From: Lachnospiraceae bacterium
GTDB taxonomy: Bacteria; Bacillota; Clostridia; Lachnospirales; Lachnospiraceae
DNA length: 64,000 nucleotides
Assembly: GCA_017468395.1 (NCBI GenBank)
Contig: JAFUIR010000019.1
Span: forward strand, 1-64,000
Reading direction: 5' to 3'
This document shows positions 1 through 8,438 of the stretch, in pieces. Each line of letters begins with the position of its first letter. Positions within the stretch are counted from its first letter, which is position 1. A model generated the notes under the pieces. It ran no database searches, was not told the origin of the DNA, and saw nothing but the letters and a program-made list of their open reading frames with translations. The position numbers were made by a program, and so were the translations under genes.

Positions 1-239
1 TTGGTATCTTCCTTAATCTCATACTGAAAATGCAAGGGATTAACAGGTAAGCTCTCATAAGTCCACTTCTTCCACTTTTCTCCGTAGCTCTCCGGCTGTG
101 CAAGCTCAATAAGGTGTCCTACACACCAGCTTACCAGGTAATCGTTGCCCTCAAAATATCCGTCCTGTCTGCTGTCAGCACCAAGAACATCTGCAATGCT
201 TTTTGCCACACTCGGCTTTTCCGCTATTACCAACCGCAT
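1..239 (-). CDS. topB: DNA topoisomerase III, N-terminal fragment (runs off left edge)
   Basis: Only the first 79 codons are present; the gene runs off the left edge. The start MRLVIAEKPSVAKSIADVLG matches the first strand and helix of the Toprim domain of type IA topoisomerases, including the catalytic Glu of the AEKPS motif. The segment GHLIELAQPESYG fits the following part of topoisomerase III. The ATG (237-239) lies one base after the TAA of the DUF4366 gene, so the two are probably translationally coupled. ICE-borne TopB enzymes of this kind are thought to help process transferred DNA. The fragment is intact in what can be seen. Confidence 0.85.
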   Translation of the reverse strand, partial: MRLVIAEKPSVAKSIADVLGADSRQDGYFEGNDYLVSWCVGHLIELAQPESYGEKWKKWTYESLPVNPLHFQYEIKEDT

Positions 240-240
240 A

Positions 241-1800
241 TTACTCTACCTCCTCATCATCGGTCTGGTCAAAGAAATCATCTTCACTGTCCTCGTTTTC
301 TTCCTCTTCATAGATTTCTTCTTCCTCATCCTCTTCCTCATCAATAAACTGCTCTTTCTTGCCCTTGACTACCTTGAAGTAATAACCTCCGCCAATGCCA
401 AGAACCGCAATCACACCAATAATGATATAGGTTGACTTGGAATTTGTTGTCTGTTCCGGAACTTCCGCTTCTCCTTCCGTGCTAGGTTCCTCTGTGTCAG
501 TGTTCTCAGTATCTTCCGGTAATTCTTCCACAGGCTTCTCCGTATCCGTCTGCTCTTTGTTGTTGTTCGGCAATGCACTCTCTGTTACAGGAATGGCAGA
601 CTCAAGTGCAGCGGAATTTTTCGGAAGTGTCTCGCTGTTATCCGTTGTTACATTGAGCAAATCATTTTCACTGATTTCCGTGAGGAAATACACCACTTCT
701 TCCTCTCCGTCCCTGTCAATGACAAGATAAAATACCTTGTCCGTTCTGGTCTGAATGGTATAAAACTCCTTGCCCCTTTCGGCTTCTTCCTCTTCTTTGG
801 TATCCGTGCTTTCTCCGTCCGCAGCTTCGACATCTGCCTTTTCGGTAGTTTCCTTAACCTCATTACCTTTACTGTCCACCTTGATATGCTCCGTCACATT
901 AGCTGTTGCATTTGTAGGTTTGGTTGCACTTGCATCCACCGGGAGCTGTTCTGCCGGATTTTCCTCTGAACCGTCGCTTTCCGCTTCCGGATCAGTGTAA
1001 TAAGGATTGGCTGTCTTGTAGACCTCAGACATATTTCCGGCATAATCCATTGCCTGAATGGTAAAGTATTGGTATCCGGCATCAAACTGCTGTAAGCGGA
1101 TATTTAATGCGCCATTGGCAAAGTCCATAAACTCATAACCGTTCACATAAATAAATTTAATACCGGAGTCGGTATCATGTGCCTTAATGCTTAACAGACC
1201 ATCGCTGACTGCCGCATTTAAGGTAGGCTTCTCCCTGTCAAAACAGGTCATGGCACGGTTTTTCTCATAGGTCTTTCCCTTCTGGTCTGTTACAAGCACA
1301 TAGATACTGCAATTCTCGGAAATCTCCAAGGACATATCTTCCGTAATGTCCACCCAGCTTCCATTCTGCGAAATCTTTGCCTGTACGCTCTGAATGGTAA
1401 AATTACCGGACTCTGCTATATCCGCCACATTTACATTAACTTTTGCCCTGTCATTGTACCACCCGGCTTCCGTGCTAATGGTAATCTTTACTTTCGGATT
1501 GACATAGGCACACTTGGTATATTCCTCTTTGCATACCGGACAGTCCTTATTTATGGTGTGGGTACAGCACTTTTCCTCACAGATACATTCCGGTTCTTCC
1601 ACATCGTTGTCGGATACAGTAGTTTCCGCATCTTTCGTTTCTGTATCCACAGGCTCTGTTTCTTCCTCCACATCTCCGTCACTTGCAAATACCGTAAGTA
1701 CGCTTCCCGTACCCATAAATAAACCGCCCACAGGCAGACCGAACATAATGGCTGCCACCATAAGGGCTAACACAGTCTTAAATGGTAACTTCTTTTTCAT
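241..1800 (-). CDS. DUF4366 / CD1107-family ICE surface protein
   Basis: 519 aa. A hydrophobic export signal occupies about residues 8-39 (ending near FAS), followed by an acidic Thr/Glu stretch and a cysteine cluster (Cys 72, 74, 78, 79, 87, 90, 97) that could bind metal or form disulfides. Residues about 100-270 look like a beta-rich Ig-type region. A long Glu/Thr/Pro linker leads to a membrane segment near 455-475 and a strongly acidic tail of Asp/Glu. The expected topology is an extracellular stalk with a short cytosolic tail. The family always sits beside DUF4315 and the M23 peptidase in Tn1549-type elements; its exact role in mating is not known. Its start overlaps the end of DUF4315 by 23 bp. 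Confidence 0.8.
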   Translation of the reverse strand: MKKKLPFKTVLALMVAAIMFGLPVGGLFMGTGSVLTVFASDGDVEEETEPVDTETKDAETTVSDNDVEEPECICEEKCCTHTINKDCPVCKEEYTKCAYVNPKVKITISTEAGWYNDRAKVNVNVADIAESGNFTIQSVQAKISQNGSWVDITEDMSLEISENCSIYVLVTDQKGKTYEKNRAMTCFDREKPTLNAAVSDGLLSIKAHDTDSGIKFIYVNGYEFMDFANGALNIRLQQFDAGYQYFTIQAMDYAGNMSEVYKTANPYYTDPEAESDGSEENPAEQLPVDASATKPTNATANVTEHIKVDSKGNEVKETTEKADVEAADGESTDTKEEEEAERGKEFYTIQTRTDKVFYLVIDRDGEEEVVYFLTEISENDLLNVTTDNSETLPKNSAALESAIPVTESALPNNNKEQTDTEKPVEELPEDTENTDTEEPSTEGEAEVPEQTTNSKSTYIIIGVIAVLGIGGGYYFKVVKGKKEQFIDEEEDEEEEIYEEEENEDSEDDFFDQTDDEEVE

Positions 1801-2032
1801 GGTTTCTATTCTCCTTTTCCTTCTGCTCTAATAAACGCAAAATCTCTTCCTCGCTGAATTTAATGAGTAACTGTAACTGTTCGGAAGAGATTTTATTTCT
1901 TTCTATGAACTTCATTTTCTCGGCTTTCTCAGCCATGTCTCTCTGCTCCTCAAGCTCCTTTGCCTTGGCTTTTAGTTCCTCAAGCTGGGCATAGGTCTTT
2001 TGAAGCTCTTTCTCAATACGCTCCTTTGTCAT
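1778..2032 (-). CDS. DUF4315 family protein
   Basis: 84 aa, predominantly charged. Residues about 3-40 form a coiled-coil heptad pattern (ELQKTYAQLEELKAKAKELEE), followed by a short helix around ISSEQLQLLIKFSEEEI. There is no signal peptide or membrane segment, so a cytosolic adaptor or structural role is likely. The start ATG follows a good Shine-Dalgarno (TAGGAGGAACG). Small DUF4315 proteins lie between the M23 peptidase and DUF4366 genes in related elements; function is unknown. Its 3' end overlaps the DUF4366 start, indicating coupled translation. Confidence 0.75.
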   Translation of the reverse strand: MTKERIEKELQKTYAQLEELKAKAKELEEQRDMAEKAEKMKFIERNKISSEQLQLLIKFSEEEILRLLEQKEKENRNHEKEVTI

Positions 2033-2072
2033 CGTTCCTCCTAACTATCGGTTTATATCAACAGGCACAGGA

Positions 2073-4367
2073 CTATAAGCCTGAATCATAATAAAAGAGT
2101 GGATTGTAATACTCACCGCCATACATAAGCTCTATGTGCAGATGACTTCCGGTACTGTTTCCCGTGTTTCCGGACTGTCCTATCAAGTCCCCGTGCGTTA
2201 CACTCTGTCCGGCACTGACACTGACACTGTCAAGGTGGGCATATTTGGTAACATATCCCCTGCTGTCCTCAATCACGATATAATTGCCATATTCACTGTC
2301 ATAGGCTGCCGTTGTCACGGTTCCGTCACAGGCAGAATACACATTTGTTCCTGTCGGTACTGCAATGTCAAGTCCACGGTGGAGCTGTGCTTCCCCGGTT
2401 GTGGGACTCTTGCGGTATCCGTAGTAACTGCTGATGTTGCCATGCCAGTATGAGCCAAGCGGTGAATAAAAATCCTGTAACACACCCATGGTTTCTGCAT
2501 ATACTGCATAGGTTTCCATCTGTTCTGCATTCATTTTAGGTACAGCCACGCTCTCCAAAGCTGTGGTATCTAAAGTAACCTCTAAAATGCTGACTTCATA
2601 TTCCACTTCGACCTCATACTCGACTTCCACCTCGTACTCAACTTCAACCTCGTATTCCACCTCGACCTCATACTCATATTCCTCCGTTCCGGTAGAACCG
2701 TCCGGATTGATTACCGTCCTTGTCCCGGTGCGGGTTTCCGTCCTCGTTCTGGTCTCCATTCTCGTCCTTGTTTCCGTTCTTGTACGGGTTTCTATCCTTG
2801 TCCTAGTCTCCGTAGTCGGTGTAAGTGTAAGTGAATACATCTCGTCAAACAAATCACTGATGACATCTGCCACTTCGCTGTATGTAAATTCCGGATACAC
2901 CGCCGAAAGGTAACTGATAAGCGTAAACGGGTTATGACCTATTCCGTCCAAATCATATTTGTACTCGTCATAATCCGGATTGTTGGTTTCTATGGCATCA
3001 ATCTCGAATTGAAGCTCCATTTCATACTCGGTAAGTGCAAGCTCCGCAGCATCAATATCCTTTGGTTCGCTCAAATAACTTGCTTCCATGGTAGTTGATA
3101 CAGAACCGCCAAGCATTGCCCCACAGGACGATAACGCTGTCATAAGAAATACAATAAGCAGTCCAATCACTCCTATACCGATAATCGTTGGCATATTCTT
3201 GGCTGCAAACTCCTGTAACTTCTTTGCAACTGCCGTTGCGGTATTGGTTGCCTTGCTTGCAAAGTTTTTGGCACTCTTGGCAGCTTCGCTCTTTCGTAAA
3301 GCCTTGGCATACTCCCGCTTAATACGCTGTTTCTGTAACCGCTTCTGAATGGCTTTTTTCTGCATTTCCGGGTTTTCCTCAAGGAATTTCTGGTACTGAA
3401 AATTTACTTCTGCCTTAAACTGCTTATTCTCCAGCTTGGCAACCTTTTTTCTCTGCTTTAATTCCTTGTTTTTACGGTGGTCAATGACATAATCCATGCC
3501 ACGCTCAACCGTCTGCTCCGTCTTATGAGCGCCCTCCACCGCCGAATTTTCCTTTTCATGCTCGGTAATCTTGCCATGCACAAAATTACGCTCCTCCGTT
3601 TCCACCCTCCGGAAAGCGGATACTGCAAGATTTTCCTTTTTGAAAGGCTTATCCACCTTATCTGCCACAAGCACATATTTGGCTTTTCCGGTGGCATCAT
3701 CAAACTGTCGCTCCAGACGATACTCCTTTTTCTTCGGGAGCTTGTCCTTCGCCCTCTGTGTTCTGCCCCCTGCCCGGTCAGCCTTTTTCTCCAGACGGTC
3801 TAATTTCTTGCTGCCCTTAAAAGTTCCCTCCATTGACTCCGTACCTTGTGTAAAGGTGGCTTCCTTCGTCTTGAACTCATTAAATCTGCCGTCATTTTTA
3901 GCATCCTTATCCGTTTTCCCCGCAGTACCATCCTCATAGCGTGAGCGTTCTCTGCTCTGATGTTCCCGGTGGACTCTGCTTTTCTGGTAACTCTTCTTTT
4001 TATGGGACTGGTGGTAGGTATCACGCTTTCGGTATTCTCCGTCCTGCGTTGTACCACCTTCCCTGTCGGACTCAAAAAAGTCATTCTCCGCAGTATTCTC
4101 CTGTGCTGTCTGCTTCCCTGAATCAGAAAATGCTTCGCCATTTTCCTTTTCTTTTGCTTCCGGCCCACTCGGTTCTGCTGATGTCTGCCTTTTCTTTTTT
4201 CCCGGCTCTTTCAATGCTCCCGGCTCTTTTGCTGTTTTCGGGTCAATAAAATCTTTTTTATCTTCCCCTTTTTTCTGAAAGCCTGTCCTGTCCTTTTCAA
4301 AACCGCTTTTCTCCTTACGATACTTGGACGCTTGTTTCTGGTTCTGCTTCTGTTTCTTCGCTGCCAT
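2073..4367 (-). CDS. Membrane-anchored M23 peptidase of conjugation system (CD1108-like)
   Basis: 764 aa from the ATG at 4367, which has GAGGAG ten bases upstream; an ATG at 4391 is in frame but has a poor site. The N-terminal 370 residues are Lys/Glu/Arg-rich and probably cytosolic. One membrane segment follows (about residues 385-410, IIGIGVIGLLIVFLMTALSS). Outside comes a short helical region, then two blocks of six-residue repeats of opposite charge around an NPDGSTG turn, then a C-terminal M23 domain with HRGLDIAVPTGT and GSHLHIELMYGG zinc-ligand motifs. M23 enzymes cleave peptidoglycan cross-bridges; here it would open the wall for the mating channel. The 5' end overlaps virB4 by 53 bp. 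Confidence 0.85.
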   Translation of the reverse strand: MAAKKQKQNQKQASKYRKEKSGFEKDRTGFQKKGEDKKDFIDPKTAKEPGALKEPGKKKRQTSAEPSGPEAKEKENGEAFSDSGKQTAQENTAENDFFESDREGGTTQDGEYRKRDTYHQSHKKKSYQKSRVHREHQSRERSRYEDGTAGKTDKDAKNDGRFNEFKTKEATFTQGTESMEGTFKGSKKLDRLEKKADRAGGRTQRAKDKLPKKKEYRLERQFDDATGKAKYVLVADKVDKPFKKENLAVSAFRRVETEERNFVHGKITEHEKENSAVEGAHKTEQTVERGMDYVIDHRKNKELKQRKKVAKLENKQFKAEVNFQYQKFLEENPEMQKKAIQKRLQKQRIKREYAKALRKSEAAKSAKNFASKATNTATAVAKKLQEFAAKNMPTIIGIGVIGLLIVFLMTALSSCGAMLGGSVSTTMEASYLSEPKDIDAAELALTEYEMELQFEIDAIETNNPDYDEYKYDLDGIGHNPFTLISYLSAVYPEFTYSEVADVISDLFDEMYSLTLTPTTETRTRIETRTRTETRTRMETRTRTETRTGTRTVINPDGSTGTEEYEYEVEVEYEVEVEYEVEVEYEVEVEYEVSILEVTLDTTALESVAVPKMNAEQMETYAVYAETMGVLQDFYSPLGSYWHGNISSYYGYRKSPTTGEAQLHRGLDIAVPTGTNVYSACDGTVTTAAYDSEYGNYIVIEDSRGYVTKYAHLDSVSVSAGQSVTHGDLIGQSGNTGNSTGSHLHIELMYGGEYYNPLFYYDSGL
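2592..2815 (-). repeat. 18-bp tandem repeats coding for two oppositely charged beta-type blocks
   Basis: Two adjacent arrays of 18-bp units lie inside the M23 gene. Bases about 2713-2815 code for repeats of the type RTRTET (also RTRIET, RTRMET); bases about 2592-2682 code for YEVEVE repeats. Between them is a short non-repetitive stretch coding for INPDGSTGT. The units differ mainly at third positions, so the repeats are not a very recent expansion. The complementary strand is also open across the array, which explains spurious plus-strand reading frames here. Confidence 0.9.
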
Positions 4368-6816
4368 CCACATCACTCTCCTCGTCCTCATGTACCGCTT
4401 CTTCCGGCTTGGTATTCATAATCGCATAAGTCTTGGTGTCTTTCGGGTATCTGTCAACAAACGGGATAACCACATTGTCAAACAGGATAAGTCCACAACC
4501 CTGCTCGGAATTGCTCACATGCTTAAGCTGCTTTTCAGATAGCCCCAGCTTATCCGCAAGTATCGTCTGATCCTTCGCATTCTGGTTTAAGAGGTACACA
4601 AAATCGCTGTTGCCCAAAATACCCTCAATCTCCTCCGACTTAAGGAAATCGCCTACATTCTGTGTCAGTCCTGTTGGTATTCCGCCCCACTTTCTGAAAC
4701 GCTTCCAGATTTCCACGGAATACTGTGCTGTCTGCTTTTCTTTCAGAAGCAAGTGGAACTCGTCACAGTAATATCTTGTGGCAATTCTGCGTTCACGGTT
4801 CATTGACACTCTGTTCCATACTGCATCCTGTACGATTAACATACCAAGCTCTTTTAACTGCTTGCCCAAGTCCCTGATGTCAAAACAGATAATACGGTTT
4901 TTGGAGTCCACATTGGTACGGTGGTTAAAATAATTCTGCGAACCATGCACATACAGCACAAGGCTGTTTGCAATACGCTCTGCCTTCGGGTTCTTATGCT
5001 TGAGTAAAGCATTATACAAGTCCTCTAAAATAGGCATATTCTCCGGTATGGGATTGACAAAGTAGGCATCATAAATCTGACGGATACATTCGTCAATAAT
5101 ACCTTTTTCATCATTCGCAAGACCGTCTTTCCCTCCGGCAATGGCATCGCACAGGGTAATGAGGAAGTCACTCTTTAACTTCAAGGCTTCCTTGTCGTTC
5201 TGGTGGCTTAACTGAATGTCCATAGGGTTAAGGAAATCCGTGGAGTCTGTTGCCAGCCTTACCACCTGTCCGTTTAATGCCTGCACCAAAGGAAAATACT
5301 CTCCCTCCGGGTCACAGATGATAATGTCATCCCTCGTTACAAGGAAGCACCCCAAAATCTCACGCTTCGCACTAAAGCTCTTACCACTTCCCGGTGTTCC
5401 AAGTATCACACCGTTTGGAGTACGCAGCCTTTTACGGTCTGCCATAATCATGTTGTTACTGAGGGCATTCAAGCCATAGTAAAGTGCCGGGGCAGACATA
5501 AATAATTCCTGTGTATTGAAAGGCACTAAGATTGCAGTAGTCTTTGTGGTCAGCGTTCGCTCCATGCCCGTTTCGTTAATGCCAATAGGTGCAACTGCCA
5601 TAAGTCCCTGCTCCTGTAAATACTGCAAGTTACGCAGACTGCAATTCGCCTGTTGGATAATGCCGGACACTCTCTGCACAAGGCTGTCCAACTTCCGCTT
5701 GCTTCTTGCAAAGCAGCCGATAAGGAAAGTCATGTTGATAACCTTCTGATTGCTTGTATTAAGGTCATTCAAAAGCTCCAGCGTGTCCTTCTCGTATGCC
5801 AGAATGTCCGGTGGCATGATGTCCATATCGTAACCGCTTCGTACTGCCTTTTTCTGCTCCTCAATCTTCATTTTCTGGATATTGGAAAGCGTTTCTTTAT
5901 ACCGCTTGATTGCCTTTACCGGGTCCATTGTCTGCATGTGCATGGACACGGTAACATTGTCATCAATATCCATGAGCTTCTTTAACAGCTCGTCCGTACA
6001 CTTCGGGGCAATAATATCAAGATAGAACACCCTACCGAACATTTCCCCGGTCTTAAAGCGTGTGGGATAACGGAAATCAAAGCCGGACGGGGCAATGTAA
6101 TCCTTGACCGAATTTCCGGAAAGAGCTGCCTGTTTATATGAAAAACGGAAAGGCTCCATTGTATCCTGATTGAAATACTCATGCAGAATACGCAGTCTTT
6201 CCTTTCCGTTTAGCGGTGTGGCATCTGTGCCGACATTTCTGAAATTTTTAATCACATCAAACTCGATGTTGTTAAGCTTTGCCCTTGCTTCCTTCACATT
6301 GGCACACTCCGTACCAAATATCAGATACTTGGACTTCTGTATGCCGTTGTTTCCCTTTGCAGACTGCTTCTTTAACATCTCCGAAAACTCCAGACGGATT
6401 TCGTCAAAGTCATCATTCTGCATAGGAATGTCAAACTGCTCAACCAATGTCTGCTCATTGACCTGTCGGTTAAACAGCACAATCTGAAACTTCACGGACG
6501 GGTCAAAATAATTGATAAGCTGGCTGTAAAGCTCCAAAATCTCAACCTGTTCCTCCTCATCAAGCAAACCATAGTTAAGGTCATAGAACTCAACCATTTT
6601 TGTGTAGTAATTCTTTGTGACCTGACAGACACCGTCCTGATACATTCGCTCAAAAGTAATGGTTTTCTGTGCCGTGGTAGGCTTTGCCTGCTGTTTTTCA
6701 TTTCCGGCAAGGGTACGCTTTAATTCCACAAGTCTTTTTTTCTCGCCTGTGGTAAGTCCGGCTGGCTTATTTTTTGCCACGGACTTTCGTTGCCCTGCCT
6801 GTTGCTTTTTGCTCAA
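4315..6816 (-). CDS. VirB4-like conjugation ATPase (TraE type)
   Basis: 833 aa, the normal size for VirB4-type ATPases of Gram-positive elements. The N-terminal half carries the CagE/VirB4 N-domain pattern. A Walker A motif, GTPGSGKS, lies near residue 474 and a Walker B region, YYCDEFHLLL, near residue 682; the arginine-finger region TGLTQNVGDFL follows. The protein energises assembly of the type IV channel at the inner face of the membrane. The gene starts inside the 3' end of prgI (50-bp overlap) and its own end overlaps the M23 gene, a compact translationally coupled unit. The tail is rich in Glu/Asp. Confidence 0.93.
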   Translation of the reverse strand: MSKKQQAGQRKSVAKNKPAGLTTGEKKRLVELKRTLAGNEKQQAKPTTAQKTITFERMYQDGVCQVTKNYYTKMVEFYDLNYGLLDEEEQVEILELYSQLINYFDPSVKFQIVLFNRQVNEQTLVEQFDIPMQNDDFDEIRLEFSEMLKKQSAKGNNGIQKSKYLIFGTECANVKEARAKLNNIEFDVIKNFRNVGTDATPLNGKERLRILHEYFNQDTMEPFRFSYKQAALSGNSVKDYIAPSGFDFRYPTRFKTGEMFGRVFYLDIIAPKCTDELLKKLMDIDDNVTVSMHMQTMDPVKAIKRYKETLSNIQKMKIEEQKKAVRSGYDMDIMPPDILAYEKDTLELLNDLNTSNQKVINMTFLIGCFARSKRKLDSLVQRVSGIIQQANCSLRNLQYLQEQGLMAVAPIGINETGMERTLTTKTTAILVPFNTQELFMSAPALYYGLNALSNNMIMADRKRLRTPNGVILGTPGSGKSFSAKREILGCFLVTRDDIIICDPEGEYFPLVQALNGQVVRLATDSTDFLNPMDIQLSHQNDKEALKLKSDFLITLCDAIAGGKDGLANDEKGIIDECIRQIYDAYFVNPIPENMPILEDLYNALLKHKNPKAERIANSLVLYVHGSQNYFNHRTNVDSKNRIICFDIRDLGKQLKELGMLIVQDAVWNRVSMNRERRIATRYYCDEFHLLLKEKQTAQYSVEIWKRFRKWGGIPTGLTQNVGDFLKSEEIEGILGNSDFVYLLNQNAKDQTILADKLGLSEKQLKHVSNSEQGCGLILFDNVVIPFVDRYPKDTKTYAIMNTKPEEAVHEDEESDVDGSEETEAEPETSVQVS

Positions 6817-7171
6817 GGTAACGCACCTCCTTCTTTATTTTTTCTCTTTCTTCTAACTGCTTGTGTATATTCTCCGATTTATACGGTCTGATACCCGGAG
6901 TAAGTACCTTCTGCCTTAACATGAAGTACAGAATTTTCTCCGCCGGGAAACCGTCCTTTTCATACATTGCCAAAAAGAAGAACGGAAGCATAACTGCTAC
7001 CATAAGCAAGGCAGCTACCTCCGTTCCCAATACACCCTTGGTAAGCATGTAAAAGGGAACACCCAAAGCTGCGGCTGAACCGAAGCAGATAATCTGTCTT
7101 TTCGTAAGGTTCATCGCAACCTTGGTTTTGATACCGCTTAAATCCTTTGGTACTGCTACTGAAATAGCCAT
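6767..7171 (-). CDS. PrgI family protein (VirB3-like)
   Basis: 134 aa. Starts MAISVAVPKDLSGIKTKVA, typical of PrgI, followed by two closely spaced membrane segments (about residues 28-45 and 50-70) and a basic cytosolic tail. It matches the small VirB3-like subunit that always precedes virB4 in this element family and partners it at the membrane. The tail after about residue 100 is lysine-rich. Cotranscription with the upstream TrbL-like gene is likely (23-bp gap). Confidence 0.85.
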   Translation of the reverse strand: MAISVAVPKDLSGIKTKVAMNLTKRQIICFGSAAALGVPFYMLTKGVLGTEVAALLMVAVMLPFFFLAMYEKDGFPAEKILYFMLRQKVLTPGIRPYKSENIHKQLEEREKIKKEVRYLEQKATGRATKVRGKK

Positions 7172-7194
7172 TTTTCCCTCCGTTTCTTCCCATG

Positions 7195-8067
7195 TTAATG
7201 GGCATTAAATATAGATTTTGAAAGCGAACCCGTCTTAAAGAGCGAGAAGCACAGAATAATCGTGTACCCTGCCACTCCCCATAATGCCGTATGCAGATTG
7301 GCTGCCACTGTAATGCTTGATACCAATACCGCATAAATCGCAACACATACCATAATGAAAAATCCCTGAAAGGCAAGTGCGATGAGTCCCTTTAAATAAT
7401 TGCTTCCAACGCTTCCCCATTCCCTGTTTGTCATGGTGGCAAAAGGAACGGGAGCAACTGATACATAAAGGTATATTTCAATCATTCGTCCATATAAGAT
7501 GACGGTGATGAGGACGGACATGATTTTCATACATAAGCTGATAATCATAGTTTCCATTCCAAGTCCGATTAGCTCTCCTACATCCATTGTCGCAAGCTGG
7601 GTGACTGCCATGGTACGGAGTGTGCTTTCCACATTAATGCTCGTAGAGCCTGCAATGGCACTTCCGGCACTTGTTACGATATGGCTGCCTACATCAAAGA
7701 CCGCCATCACAATGTCGGAAGTGTTGCTTACAATAAGAACAGCAATACACGCCTTGAATAAGTATCTGAAAAAGAGCGATGTATCAAAGTCGTGCAGATT
7801 GTTCTTCTCCATAACCATAGTAATCAGCTCATAGCAGAGGACAAATGTAATAATTATCCCTGCTATGGGTACGATTACTGTGTCTGACAGGTTGCTAATC
7901 ATGTTGAAAATACTTGCGTTCCATGTACTCGGTGTTTTGCTGACCTCTCCCGCAATACTGCCCACCTTTGTATTCACATCGGTAAACATGGCATCGAGAT
8001 TGCCAAGCACCCACCCTTGCAGCATATCCTCTATGAACTCAGTTATTTTATCAACAATAGCACCCAT
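7195..8067 (-). CDS. TrbL/VirB6-like polytopic channel protein
   Basis: 290 aa with a short N-terminal amphipathic region and about six hydrophobic segments (residues near 60-85, 105-125, 170-200, 205-215, 230-255, 260-280). Position after Maff2 and before PrgI and overall topology match the VirB6/TrbL channel component of Tn1549-type systems. It should form part of the inner-membrane translocation platform. It starts three bases after the Maff2 stop, so translation is probably coupled. No enzymatic motif is present. Confidence 0.8.
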   Translation of the reverse strand: MGAIVDKITEFIEDMLQGWVLGNLDAMFTDVNTKVGSIAGEVSKTPSTWNASIFNMISNLSDTVIVPIAGIIITFVLCYELITMVMEKNNLHDFDTSLFFRYLFKACIAVLIVSNTSDIVMAVFDVGSHIVTSAGSAIAGSTSINVESTLRTMAVTQLATMDVGELIGLGMETMIISLCMKIMSVLITVILYGRMIEIYLYVSVAPVPFATMTNREWGSVGSNYLKGLIALAFQGFFIMVCVAIYAVLVSSITVAANLHTALWGVAGYTIILCFSLFKTGSLSKSIFNAH

Positions 8068-8070
8068 GTA

Positions 8071-8283
8071 TTAGAATAAGGTGCTTAACTGAGGAATCAC
8101 CGTCTGTGCAATGATGACAATACCGCCACCAGCCATGAGCTGCTTCATACCCTGTGACTTTGCACCCGGATTATCATTACCGTAACCTTCCAAAAGGTTG
8201 ATAATACCCCATACTGCCACACCTGCACCGATTGCTGTTACTACTGTTACTAATGTTGTTACTGCTGATGAAAAAAATCCCAT
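8071..8283 (-). CDS. Maff2 family pilin-like membrane protein
   Basis: 70 aa. Two hydrophobic segments (about residues 5-30 and 48-65) are separated by a short polar loop with NLLEGYGNDNPGAKSQG, the family signature. Size, topology and gene position resemble VirB2/TrbC pilin-like subunits, but no cleavable signal is obvious. A good Shine-Dalgarno (GAAAGAGG) lies upstream. The gene is separated from virD4 by 155 bp containing two palindromes and an intrinsic terminator, so its expression may be set independently of virD4. Confidence 0.8.
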   Translation of the reverse strand: MGFFSSAVTTLVTVVTAIGAGVAVWGIINLLEGYGNDNPGAKSQGMKQLMAGGGIVIIAQTVIPQLSTLF

Positions 8284-8325
8284 TTTAATTTACCTCTTTC
8301 TTTTCTAAAAATTTTCAATAAAAAA

Positions 8326-8358
8326 GGAGCTTTGAATGTTTCCGATTTTCAAAACTCC
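8326..8358 (-). terminator. Intrinsic terminator between virD4 and Maff2 genes
   Basis: On the minus strand GGAGTTTTGAA and TTCAAAGCTCC form an 11-bp stem (one G-U pair) with an 11-base loop, followed directly by six T (8325-8320). It lies inside the conjugation gene order, so it must be partial or overridden. Confidence 0.75.
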
Positions 8359-8363
8359 GTATG

Positions 8364-8388
8364 ACTTCTGGACACTCTGTCCAGAGGT
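8364..8388. repeat. Palindrome copy 1 (imperfect)
   Basis: TCTGGACA (8367-8374) and TGTCCAGA (8378-8385) flank CTC. Same family as the copies at 8413, 10856 and 11685 but degenerate at the outer right edge. Lies 25 bp from copy 2, just upstream of the terminator before the Maff2 gene. Confidence 0.85.
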
Positions 8389-8412
8389 TGATAGCTCCAT
8401 ATTCAGTTGTAG

Positions 8413-8437
8413 ACTTCTGGACAGAGTGTCCAGAAGT
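8413..8437. repeat. Palindrome copy 2 (perfect 11-bp arms)
   Basis: ACTTCTGGACA (8413-8423) and TGTCCAGAAGT (8427-8437) flank GAG. It begins two bases after the virD4 stop codon on the minus strand. It could act as a protein-binding operator or as an mRNA 3' stem-loop. Confidence 0.9.
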
Positions 8438-8438
8438 G

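Noticed and set aside
2563-2913. Plus-strand frame coding for a Ser/Thr/Tyr repeat protein
   Set aside because: It is the antisense of the repeats in the M23 gene, with no ribosome site and no family.
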